Below, in pieces: positions 13,579 to 19,518 of a stretch of 21,914 nucleotides of DNA. The stretch's first letter is position 1, and every line of letters starts with the position of its first letter. Position numbers and translations under genes: made by a program. The notes under the pieces were generated by a model. It did not search any database, was not told where the DNA came from, and was given only the letters and a program-made list of their open reading frames with translations. Source of the stretch: DATEOR01 sp036279015 (lineage in GTDB: Bacteria > Actinomycetota > Thermoleophilia > Gaiellales > Gaiellaceae); contig DASUJY010000083.1 of NCBI GenBank assembly GCA_036279015.1, forward strand, positions 1 to 21,914, in the 5' to 3' direction.

Positions 13579-14199
13579 GTGCGCATCCACGACGTCTCGG
13601 TTCCCATCCGCGCGGGCATGCCGATCTACGACGGCAACCCCGGCGTCGAGCTCGAGCGCGCCTCCTCGATCGCGGCCGGCGAACCTGCCAACGTCAGCCG
13701 GCTCACGCTCGGAGTGCACACGGGGACGCACGTCGACGCGCCGCTCCATTTCCTCGAAGGCGCGGCAGGGGCGGAGGGCATCCCGCTCGAAGCTGTCTTC
13801 GGCCCGGCTGTCGTCGTCGACGCGACCGGGGTCGTGGCTGACGCGCTCGGTGAGGCCGAGCTCGAAGGCCTCGGCATCCCCGAGGGTGCCGAGCGCGTCC
13901 TCCTGAAGACGCGCAACTCGGAGCTCTGGGCGCGGGCAGACTTCACGCGCGACTTCATCCGCCTCGACGGGAGCGGAGCCCGCTTCGTCGTCGCCCGCGG
14001 GATCCGGACGATCGGGATCGACTACCTCTCGGTCGGAGACGGCGAGGCGCACCGCGTCCTGCTCGAGGCCGGCGTCGTGCCGGTGGAGGGCCTCGACCTG
14101 CGCGAGATCGATCCGGGCGAGTACACGTTCGCCTGCCTCCCGCTCGACGTGGTGGGCTCGGACGGAGCCCCGGCTCGGGCCGTCCTGATTTCCGCCTAG
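13579..14199 (+). CDS. Cyclase family protein (kynurenine formamidase-like)
   Basis: A 206-residue metal-dependent hydrolase of the cyclase superfamily (kynurenine formamidase, isatin hydrolase and relatives). The hallmark HTGTHVDAPLHF at 47-58 provides the ligands His47, His51 and Asp53 and a conserved His57. The opening strand IHDVSVPIRAGMPIYDGNPG is also family-typical, as is the later GIRTIGIDYLSVGDG. It acts in the cytoplasm on an amide or ring bond; the substrate is not defined, and no tryptophan-degradation genes lie nearby. The GTG at 13579 is chosen because the family begins exactly there and a promoter-like hexamer lies 6 bases before it; an upstream ATG at 13504 would overlap the MmcQ/YjbR gene. 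Confidence 0.88.
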   Translation: MRIHDVSVPIRAGMPIYDGNPGVELERASSIAAGEPANVSRLTLGVHTGTHVDAPLHFLEGAAGAEGIPLEAVFGPAVVVDATGVVADALGEAELEGLGIPEGAERVLLKTRNSELWARADFTRDFIRLDGSGARFVVARGIRTIGIDYLSVGDGEAHRVLLEAGVVPVEGLDLREIDPGEYTFACLPLDVVGSDGAPARAVLISA

Positions 14200-14219
14200 A
14201 TCGCGAATTCGGCGAGCGC

Positions 14220-14225
14220 TAGGCT
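14220..14225 (+). promoter_or_regulatory. -10 hexamer upstream of the PAS gene
   Basis: TAGGCT, 10 bases before the ATG at 14236. The spacing is 4 bases longer than at other sites here, so the transcript would have a leader of about 4 nt. Confidence 0.4.
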
Positions 14226-14235
14226 GGACGTCCCG

Positions 14236-14655
14236 ATGGAGGCACGACGCCCGAAGCACCTCGTCCTCATCCTCGCGCGCGAGCTCGCGTCGAAGCTCGC
14301 CACGCCGGTCCTGATCTCCGATGCCGAGGGCAACCTCGTCTTCTTCAACGAACCTGCGGGCGCCGTTCTCGGGACGACGTTCTCCCAGGTCGGTGAGCTC
14401 CCCGCGAGTCGCTGGGCGGAAGTCTTCGAGACGTCCGAGCTCGACGGAGCGCCCGTCCCTCTCGAGCGGATGCCGGCGGGTGTCGCGCTCGTGGAGAGAC
14501 GACCCGCACATCACCGGTTCGTGATCAAGGGGCTCGACGGAGTCCGACGGGTCATCTCGGTGACCGCGTTCCCCGTCCTTGCGAAGGCGGATGAGCTCGT
14601 CGGTGTGGTCGCCATCTTCTGGGAGGAGGCTGCCGAGGAGGCGACGGAGTCGTGA
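14236..14655 (+). CDS. Stand-alone PAS domain protein
   Basis: A 139-residue protein consisting essentially of one PAS fold: ATPVLISDAEGNLVFFNEPAGAVLGTTFSQV (about 22-52) is the classical PAS opening, followed by a helical middle and the C-terminal strands HRFVIKGLDGVRRVISVTAFPVL and VGVVAIFWEE. There is no kinase, GGDEF or helix-turn-helix output domain. PAS domains sense light, redox state or small ligands and dimerise. Its stop overlaps the start of the next gene in a GTGA, so it is translationally coupled to the MBL-fold hydrolase and may regulate it directly. Ligand unknown. Confidence 0.85.
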   Translation: MEARRPKHLVLILARELASKLATPVLISDAEGNLVFFNEPAGAVLGTTFSQVGELPASRWAEVFETSELDGAPVPLERMPAGVALVERRPAHHRFVIKGLDGVRRVISVTAFPVLAKADELVGVVAIFWEEAAEEATES

Positions 14656-15491
14656 AGGCGACGATCTGGGGCTGCCGCGGCTCGGTGCCGACACCGGGGA
14701 CGAGAACGATCCGGTTCGGCGGCAACACGTCGTGCGTCGCGGTCGAGCTCGGGGACGAGGCGATCCTCGTCTTCGACGCCGGCACCGGAATCCACGAGCT
14801 CGGCAAGACGGTCGAGCCTGGAGACGGGCGTCCGATCCACGTCTGCCTCACGCATCTCCACCTCGACCATTTCGAAGGCCTTCGCTTCTTCGAGCCGCTC
14901 TGGTGGCCCGAGAGCGAAGTCCACATCTGGGGACCGCCGTCGACCATCGCGCCGCTCTCGGAACGGATCGCACGGGCGTTCTCGCCCCCGCTCTTTCCCG
15001 TTCAGCTCTCCGATGTTCCCTGCTCGCTGTCGTTCCACGACGTCCCCTCGGGCACGTGGGAGATCGGATCGGCTCGCATCCTGGCCGAGCCCGTCATTCA
15101 TCCCGGCCCGACGCTCGGATATCGGGTCCGCGTCGGCGGCCGGACGCTCGCCTACATCCCGGATCACGAGCCCTTCCTCGGCGGCGAGGAGGCGGAGCGC
15201 CCTCCGGAGTGGCTGTCCGGCTACCCGGTCGCCGTGGACGCAGACGTCCTGGTGCACGACGCGCAGTTCACAGCGGAGGAGTACCCGACGCGCGTCGGGT
15301 GGGGCCATTCCACCGTCGACCAGGCGGTCAGGTACGCGCAAGAGGCTGCGGCGAAGCACCTCGTCCTCTTCCACCACGATCCGCTTCGCAGCGATGGCGA
15401 GCTGATGACGCTCGGCGACCTCGCGGCGGAGCGCTGGGGTGGCGGGGACCCTCCGGCGCTTGCGGCCGAGGGGATGGAGATCTGCGTCTAG
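14652..15491 (+). CDS. MBL-fold metallo-hydrolase (phosphodiesterase-like)
   Basis: A 279-residue metallo-beta-lactamase-fold enzyme. The zinc motif HLHLDH at 68-73 (THLHLDHFEGL) is intact. The N-terminal WGCRGSVPTPGTRTIRFGGNTSC is typical of the branch close to cyclic-phosphate phosphodiesterases (PhnP/lactamase_B_2-like). Further ligand candidates are His109 of VIHPGP-like context, Asp in LVHDAQFT, and His in FHHDP near the end. No signal peptide, so cytoplasmic. It starts at a GTG overlapping the PAS stop (GTGA). The convergent DUF6510 gene ends 10 bp downstream. A nucleotide or cyclic-phosphate substrate is a family-level guess only. Confidence 0.88.
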   Translation: MKATIWGCRGSVPTPGTRTIRFGGNTSCVAVELGDEAILVFDAGTGIHELGKTVEPGDGRPIHVCLTHLHLDHFEGLRFFEPLWWPESEVHIWGPPSTIAPLSERIARAFSPPLFPVQLSDVPCSLSFHDVPSGTWEIGSARILAEPVIHPGPTLGYRVRVGGRTLAYIPDHEPFLGGEEAERPPEWLSGYPVAVDADVLVHDAQFTAEEYPTRVGWGHSTVDQAVRYAQEAAAKHLVLFHHDPLRSDGELMTLGDLAAERWGGGDPPALAAEGMEICV

Positions 15492-15501
15492 CGGCGGCGA
15501 C

Positions 15502-15765
15502 CTAGAGACGAAGCTCGAGGCTGCGCACCCCGGTCATCTCGAGCCAGTAACGCTCGCGCCCGTCGTCCACCACGCGGAGGAGGACGCCTGCGCAGGCGGG
15601 ACAGCGGAGGACCGTTCCGGGGGCCTGCGACCAGACGCTCGCGCCGCCGAGCGGCCCGACCGTACCGCAGTTGGCGCACGTGCCGACCGCGGTCGTGACC
15701 TCGAAGGCGAAGATCTGCTCCAGCATCCCGGCGGCGGCGTTTCCGTCCAGCTTCAGCTCCTCCAT
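15502..15765 (-). CDS. DUF6510-like zinc ribbon protein
   Basis: An 87-residue protein with two CxxC knuckles, Cys30/Cys33 (GTCANCG) and Cys55/Cys58 (RCPACAG), preceded by a helical segment LKLDGNAAAGMLEQIFAFE. It resembles the DUF6510 family of small actinobacterial proteins; this assignment is from memory of the pattern. The ATG at 15765 is chosen because a perfect AGGAGG (15780-15775) lies 9 bases before it; the in-frame TTG at 15774 abuts that site and could not be used. It follows the reductase gene after 5 bp and is the last gene of the molybdoenzyme operon, suggesting a role in that system, perhaps as a small metal-binding or assembly partner. Confidence 0.8.
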   Translation of the reverse strand: MEELKLDGNAAAGMLEQIFAFEVTTAVGTCANCGTVGPLGGASVWSQAPGTVLRCPACAGVLLRVVDDGRERYWLEMTGVRSLELRL

Positions 15766-15770
15766 GTGAC

Positions 15771-16508
15771 TCAACCTCCTGTCGGCCCGAATCTCTCAGT
15801 CTTGATGCGCTCCGGCGGCAAACCGGTCTCGACGAGCGCGGAGGCGACGCTCTCCACGAACCCGGTCGGCCCGCAGACGAACGCGAGCGGCCGGTCCGCG
15901 GCCGGCCACCCGACCTTGTCGAGCAGCTCGCGGTCGACGCGACGGCGGTAGCCCTGCCAGCCCGGCGGCTGTTCGCGGGTGAGGGTGAGGACCGCCTCGA
16001 AGCCGTCCGCCCGGCTCGCAAGCTCCTCGAGCTCGTCGCGATAGATCACGTCGTCGGGCGTCCGCGCCGAGTAGAGCAGCCGCATGGGCGCTTCACTGCG
16101 GGCGTTCGCGCGGTGGCGCGCCATAGCCATCAGCGGGACGACGCCCGACCCGCCGCCGACGAGGAGGACCGGGCCGCCGTCCTCCGCATGCCAGACGAAG
16201 TAGCCGCCGATCGGGCCGCGCAGCTCGAGCTTGTCGCCGACGGCGAGCACCTCCGCGAGATAGGGCGAGACCTCGCCGTCGTCGAGGAGCTCGACGGTGA
16301 GCTCGAGTGCCTCCGACTCGGGCGCCGACGCGATCGAGTAGCTGCGCTGAGCCTGATAGCCGTCCTCGGCGGTGAGGCGGACGTCCACGTGCTGCCCTGC
16401 GAGATGGCCGGGCCAGCCCGGAGCATCGAGGACGATCGTCTTGACGCGCCGCGTCTCGTCGCGGAGCTCCGCCACGTCGCAGAGCTGCCAGGCGACGGGA
16501 GCTCTCAG
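15771..16508 (-). CDS. FAD/NAD(P)H-binding oxidoreductase (ferredoxin reductase type)
   Basis: A 245-residue flavin reductase of the FNR superfamily. The FAD domain (1-105) has RSYS at 55-58; the NAD(P) domain has GGGSGVVP at 118-125 and CGPTGFVE near 222-229. It lacks the C-terminal [2Fe-2S] domain of phthalate-dioxygenase-type reductases. It should transfer electrons between NAD(P)H and the upstream molybdoenzyme. The start is unusual: family homology (WQLCDVAELRDETRRVKT) reaches back to a CTG at 16508 that overlaps the upstream stop as CTGA, and no ATG, GTG or TTG is available between there and the GTG at 16475. Starting at 16475 would cut off the first strand. I therefore infer a CTG start, with moderate confidence. 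Confidence 0.88.
   Translation of the reverse strand: MRAPVAWQLCDVAELRDETRRVKTIVLDAPGWPGHLAGQHVDVRLTAEDGYQAQRSYSIASAPESEALELTVELLDDGEVSPYLAEVLAVGDKLELRGPIGGYFVWHAEDGGPVLLVGGGSGVVPLMAMARHRANARSEAPMRLLYSARTPDDVIYRDELEELASRADGFEAVLTLTREQPPGWQGYRRRVDRELLDKVGWPAADRPLAFVCGPTGFVESVASALVETGLPPERIKTERFGPTGG
15775..15780 (-). promoter_or_regulatory. Ribosome binding site deciding the DUF6510-like start
   Basis: A perfect AGGAGG, read on the minus strand, inside the 3' end of the reductase gene. It is 9 bases from the ATG at 15765 and 0 bases from the alternative TTG. Confidence 0.75.
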
Positions 16509-17125
16509 TCGCCCCAGTACCGCTGCTCCCGCCACGGGTCCCCGTACATGTGGTAGCCGAGCGCCTCCCAGAAGCCCGGCTCGTCCTCGTCGACCAGCCG
16601 CAGGCCGCGCACCCACTTGGCGCTCTTCCAGAAGTAGAGGTGAGGGACGAGGAGGCGGGCCGGGCCGCCGTGCTCGGGGTCGAGCGGCTCGCCGTCGTAG
16701 CCGTAGGCGATCCACGCCTTGCCGTCGGTCACGTCCTCGAGCGGCAAGTTGGTCGTATAGCCGCCGTCGCAGAAGGCGACGACGTAACCGGCGTCGTGCT
16801 CGACCTCGGCGAGGAGCGTGTCGAGCGAGACGCCCTCCCAGACGGTGTCGAGCTTCGACCACTTCGTCACGCAGTGGATGTCCTTCGTGATCGTCTCGCT
16901 CGGCAGCGCACGGAATTCCTTCCACGTCCACCCCCGAGCCTCGGCGACCTCGCCGACGATGCTGAAGTCCCACTGGTCGAGCGCTGTGTGCGGGGTGGGG
17001 CCCGCGGAGAGGACCGGGAAGTCGTCGACGAGGTACTGGCCCGGCGGGACGCGCGCGGAGTCGCCCCCGTCGCGGCGGCGTCCCTTGAACCCTCGCGACA
17101 CGAAGCTCACGCGGCCATTCTCCAC
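16505..17125 (-). CDS. Sulfite oxidase-like molybdopterin-dependent oxidoreductase
   Basis: A 206-residue protein formed by the sulfite-oxidase-type Mo-cofactor domain. Cys85 in KDIHCVTKWSKLD is the expected molybdenum ligand. Other family blocks are DQWDFSIVGEV, W-x-WKEFRALPSE and the C-terminal LRLVDEDEPGFWEALGYHMYGDPWREQRYW. There is no Tat or Sec signal peptide, so unlike periplasmic MsrP/YedY it is probably cytoplasmic. No haem or dimerisation domain is present. The start is the GTG at 17125, with GGAGG 9 bases upstream; a GTG at 17110 is an alternative. It is the first gene of a three-gene operon with the flavin reductase and the zinc ribbon protein, so electrons likely come from NAD(P)H via FAD. 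The reaction (sulfite, sulfoxide, nitrate or other oxyanion) is unknown. Confidence 0.88.
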   Translation of the reverse strand: MENGRVSFVSRGFKGRRRDGGDSARVPPGQYLVDDFPVLSAGPTPHTALDQWDFSIVGEVAEARGWTWKEFRALPSETITKDIHCVTKWSKLDTVWEGVSLDTLLAEVEHDAGYVVAFCDGGYTTNLPLEDVTDGKAWIAYGYDGEPLDPEHGGPARLLVPHLYFWKSAKWVRGLRLVDEDEPGFWEALGYHMYGDPWREQRYWGD

Positions 17126-17144
17126 TCTCCGCGGCCTCCGCGAT

Positions 17145-17165
17145 AGGGACTTAAGGCCCTGTTAA
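17145..17165. promoter_or_regulatory. Palindrome and TTAA direct repeat between divergent genes
   Basis: AGGGACTTAAGGCCCT at 17145-17160 is palindromic in 7 of 8 base pairs. TTAA occurs at 17151 and again at 17162, an 11-bp period like that of OmpR-family binding sites. It lies between the molybdoenzyme operon (-) and the secreted protein gene (+). Confidence 0.35.
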
Positions 17166-17230
17166 TGAATCCGACACCCCGCCGCAATCTCGCCGCGCGA
17201 CGCTGGAGGCTCCAACGATCAGGAGGGCTC

Positions 17231-17671
17231 ATGAAGCGGATCTTCTTGCTCACAGGCCTGGCGGGGCTCGCCGCCGCTTTCTTCGCGACCGCCGCCATGG
17301 CGGGCGGACCGCCGGCGCCGTCGTTCTACGTGAACGGGACGCTCTACCGCACTGTCGGGACTCCGACGGACTTCTCGCGCACAGGTGCGCCGGCCTCGAG
17401 CTACGACGCGATCTACCAGTTCTTCGGCGCACAGACGTACAACGTTGCGACGGCCGCCCCCGGCGACCCCGGATTCAACGGCGGCCGCTGGCGCGTGATC
17501 GGCCTCTCCTTTGCCGACTACGACGCCGCCCTCGCCGCGAACGACGCGAACGCGAGCGGCGACTTCGACACCACCGCCGAGGTCGAGGCCGCGCTCGCCG
17601 ACGGCAGCGCTCAGAGCCTCGGCGTCGTCACCTCGTTCGAGTGCCCGGTCATCCGGATCGCTCGACCGTGA
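17231..17671 (+). CDS. Small secreted protein of unknown function
   Basis: A 146-residue preprotein with a clear Sec signal peptide: MKR, a hydrophobic core (IFLLTGLAGLAAAFFAT) and a probable AMA cleavage site after residue 24. The mature part is acidic, rich in Ala, Gly, Asp and aromatic residues, starts GGPPAPSFYVNGTLYRTVGT and holds one cysteine near the end (SFECPVI). I do not recognise the family; the VNGTLYRTV opening suggests a beta-rich extracellular domain. The ATG at 17231 is chosen for its AGGAGG and for the signal peptide; an in-frame ATG at 17165 would spoil the signal. It is followed by a strong hairpin and then the two-component genes. Confidence 0.8.
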   Translation: MKRIFLLTGLAGLAAAFFATAAMAGGPPAPSFYVNGTLYRTVGTPTDFSRTGAPASSYDAIYQFFGAQTYNVATAAPGDPGFNGGRWRVIGLSFADYDAALAANDANASGDFDTTAEVEAALADGSAQSLGVVTSFECPVIRIARP

Positions 17672-17679
17672 TCGCGCCT

Positions 17680-17716
17680 GTCCGGGCCGGCGGCGACTTG
17701 TGGCGCCGGCCCGGAC
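17680..17716 (+). terminator. Terminator-like hairpin after the secreted protein gene
   Basis: A perfect 13-bp stem, GTCCGGGCCGGCG at 17680-17692 with its complement at 17704-17716, and an 11-base loop, 8 bases past the stop. There is no T-run; it ends 4 bases before the response regulator's promoter-like hexamer. Confidence 0.65.
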
Positions 17717-17720
17717 GACG

Positions 17721-17726
17721 CACACT
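17721..17726 (+). promoter_or_regulatory. -10-like hexamer upstream of the response regulator
   Basis: CACACT, 10 bases before the ATG at 17737. The same hexamer precedes the cyclase gene, and the same spacing occurs at the PAS gene. Confidence 0.4.
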
Positions 17727-17736
17727 GACAACCGAG

Positions 17737-18414
17737 ATGGAGACCGTTCTCGTCGTCGACGACGAGCCGACCCTGCGCGAGGTCGTCGTCCGCTACCTCG
17801 AACGCGAGGGCTATCGGGCGCTCGTCGCGGCCGACGGCAACGAGGCCGATGCGATCCTCCGCAGCCACTCGCCCGATCTCGTCATCCTGGACGTGATGCT
17901 TCCGGGCCCTGACGGGCTCGAGCTCTGCCGTCGGATCCGGGCCCGCTCGTCGTTGCCGGTGATCATGCTCACCGCGAGAGGAGAGGAGACCGACAGGATC
18001 GTCGGGCTCGAGCTGGGCGCGGACGACTACGTCACGAAACCCTTCTCGCCGCGCGAGCTCGTTGCGCGGGTGCGCACCGTCCTGCGCCGCGCGACGCAAC
18101 CCGCCGAGCCCCGTGAGCGGATCCAGCACGGGGACCTCGTCCTCGACTCGGTTGCCCGCGAGGTCCGCAAGGGAGGCCGGCTCGTGAAGCTGACGGCGAA
18201 GGAGTTCGACCTCCTGTGGTTCCTGGCCTCGCACCCGCGCCGGGTCTTCTCGCGCGAGCACCTCATGAGCGGCGTCTGGGGCTATCAGGCCGCGTTCGAC
18301 ACCGGGACGGTCACCGTCCACATCCGCCGCCTGCGCGCCAAGATCGAGGACGACGCCGCCCGCCCCCGCCACATCGAGACCGTGTGGGGCGTCGGTTACA
18401 GGTTCTCTCCGTGA
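17737..18414 (+). CDS. OmpR/PhoB family response regulator
   Basis: A 225-residue transcription factor. The receiver domain (1-115) has the acidic pocket Asp8-Asp9, phospho-acceptor Asp52 (VILDVMLPG), Thr79 (MLTAR) and Lys101 (VTKPFS). The C-terminal winged helix (about 125-225) carries the OmpR-type pattern LTAKEFDLLWFLASHPRRVF, SREHLMSGVWGY, VTVHIRRLRAKIE and TVWGVGYRF. Its stop overlaps the GTG of the histidine kinase (GTGA), which is its cognate partner. The ATG at 17737 is chosen because the receiver begins METVLVVDDEP. Targets are unknown; candidates are the neighbouring secreted protein and DipZ genes. Confidence 0.95.
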   Translation: METVLVVDDEPTLREVVVRYLEREGYRALVAADGNEADAILRSHSPDLVILDVMLPGPDGLELCRRIRARSSLPVIMLTARGEETDRIVGLELGADDYVTKPFSPRELVARVRTVLRRATQPAEPRERIQHGDLVLDSVAREVRKGGRLVKLTAKEFDLLWFLASHPRRVFSREHLMSGVWGYQAAFDTGTVTVHIRRLRAKIEDDAARPRHIETVWGVGYRFSP

Positions 18415-19484
18415 TCGAGCTCGCCGTCGTCGTCGCGGCCGCGACGTTCGCGTCCGGCGCCGCGCTCGCGTTCGGAATCTCGCGCCTGCGCACGGTGAAC
18501 GCACGTCTGATCGGCCTCGCCCTGCTCTGCGTCGTCCTGCCGCTCGCCGCCGTGCTCCTCTCCGGTGTGGCCATGTTCCACATGGGCGCCGACGTCGTCG
18601 TCCTCGCCGTGGCCGGCGCCTCGTCGCTCGTCGCGGTCGGTGCCGCGCTCCTCGTCACGCGTTCGATCACGATCCCGCTGGAGCGGTTGCGCGCATCGTC
18701 GACGGCGCTCGCCGGCGGGGACTTCGCCTCGTCCGCGCCTTCCGTCGGCCCTGCCGAGCTCGCGGAGGTGGGGGACGCGTTCAACGACATGGCGCGGAAG
18801 CTCGAGGAGCTCTTCGATGCGCGGCGCCAGCTGATCGCGTGGGCGAGCCACGACCTGCGCACGCCGCTCGCCTCGCTCCAGGCGATGCTCGAGGCGGTGG
18901 AGGACGGTGTCGTACCCACGGAGCACTACCTCCCGGCGATGCGCGAACAGGTGCGCATCCTGAGCAGGCTCGTGGACGATCTCTTCGAGCTCGCGCAGAT
19001 CGATTCCGGCGCCCTCACGCTCGAGCTTCGCCGGGCGGAGCTCCCGACGCTCGTCGACGCCTGCGTCCGCGGCCTCGAGGCGGAGGCGAAGGCGCGCCGC
19101 GTCCAGCTCCTGGCGCGCTTCGAGGACGAGGTTCCCGCTGTCCACGTGGCGCCCGAGAAGGTCGAGCGGGTGCTGCAGAACCTCGTCACCAACGCGCTCC
19201 GCCACACGCCCTCGGACGGCTCGGTGGCGGTCGTCGTCCGCGGCGGAAACGGGCAGGTCACGGTCGCGGTCGAAGACACGGGAGAGGGACTCGCCCGCGG
19301 CGCGGAGCGGCGGATGTTCGAACGCTTCTGGCGCGAGGATTCCGCGCGGGCCGCAGACCGCCCGGGAGCCGGTCTCGGGCTCGCGATCGCCCGCGGCCTG
19401 GTCGAGGCGCACGGAGGTCGCATCTGGGCGGAGAACCGTCCGGGCGGCGGCGCCCGCGTGGCTTTCACCCTGCCGCGAGCGTAA
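18411..19484 (+). CDS. Two-component sensor histidine kinase
   Basis: A 357-residue membrane histidine kinase, partner of the upstream response regulator. Three hydrophobic segments lie at about 4-23, 33-52 and 61-82 with only short loops, so there is no sizeable extracellular sensor domain; it may sense membrane state or a partner protein. A HAMP domain (about 83-135, TRSITIPLERL to FNDMARKLEEL) follows. The H-box WASHDLRTPLASL contains His147. The ATPase has the N-box NLVTNALRHTP, G1 DTGEGL, the F-box MFERFWRED and G2 GAGLGLAIARGLVEAHGG. The length is normal. It starts at a GTG overlapping the regulator's stop by 4 bases. Confidence 0.94.
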   Translation: MIELAVVVAAATFASGAALAFGISRLRTVNARLIGLALLCVVLPLAAVLLSGVAMFHMGADVVVLAVAGASSLVAVGAALLVTRSITIPLERLRASSTALAGGDFASSAPSVGPAELAEVGDAFNDMARKLEELFDARRQLIAWASHDLRTPLASLQAMLEAVEDGVVPTEHYLPAMREQVRILSRLVDDLFELAQIDSGALTLELRRAELPTLVDACVRGLEAEAKARRVQLLARFEDEVPAVHVAPEKVERVLQNLVTNALRHTPSDGSVAVVVRGGNGQVTVAVEDTGEGLARGAERRMFERFWREDSARAADRPGAGLGLAIARGLVEAHGGRIWAENRPGGGARVAFTLPRA

Positions 19485-19506
19485 GGGACCGTTCAGATTT
19501 GCGGGC

Positions 19507-19512
19507 TACGAT
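19507..19512 (+). promoter_or_regulatory. -10 hexamer of leaderless dipZ promoter
   Basis: TACGAT, then exactly 6 bases, then the GTG at 19519. This suggests dipZ can be transcribed apart from the kinase gene ending 34 bp upstream. Confidence 0.55.
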
Positions 19513-19518
19513 CAGTTC

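Noticed and set aside
17165..17230. Upstream ATG at 17165 extending the secreted protein by 22 residues
   Set aside because: It lacks a ribosome site and would put an Arg-rich stretch ahead of the signal peptide, whereas the ATG at 17231 has AGGAGG and a clean signal sequence.
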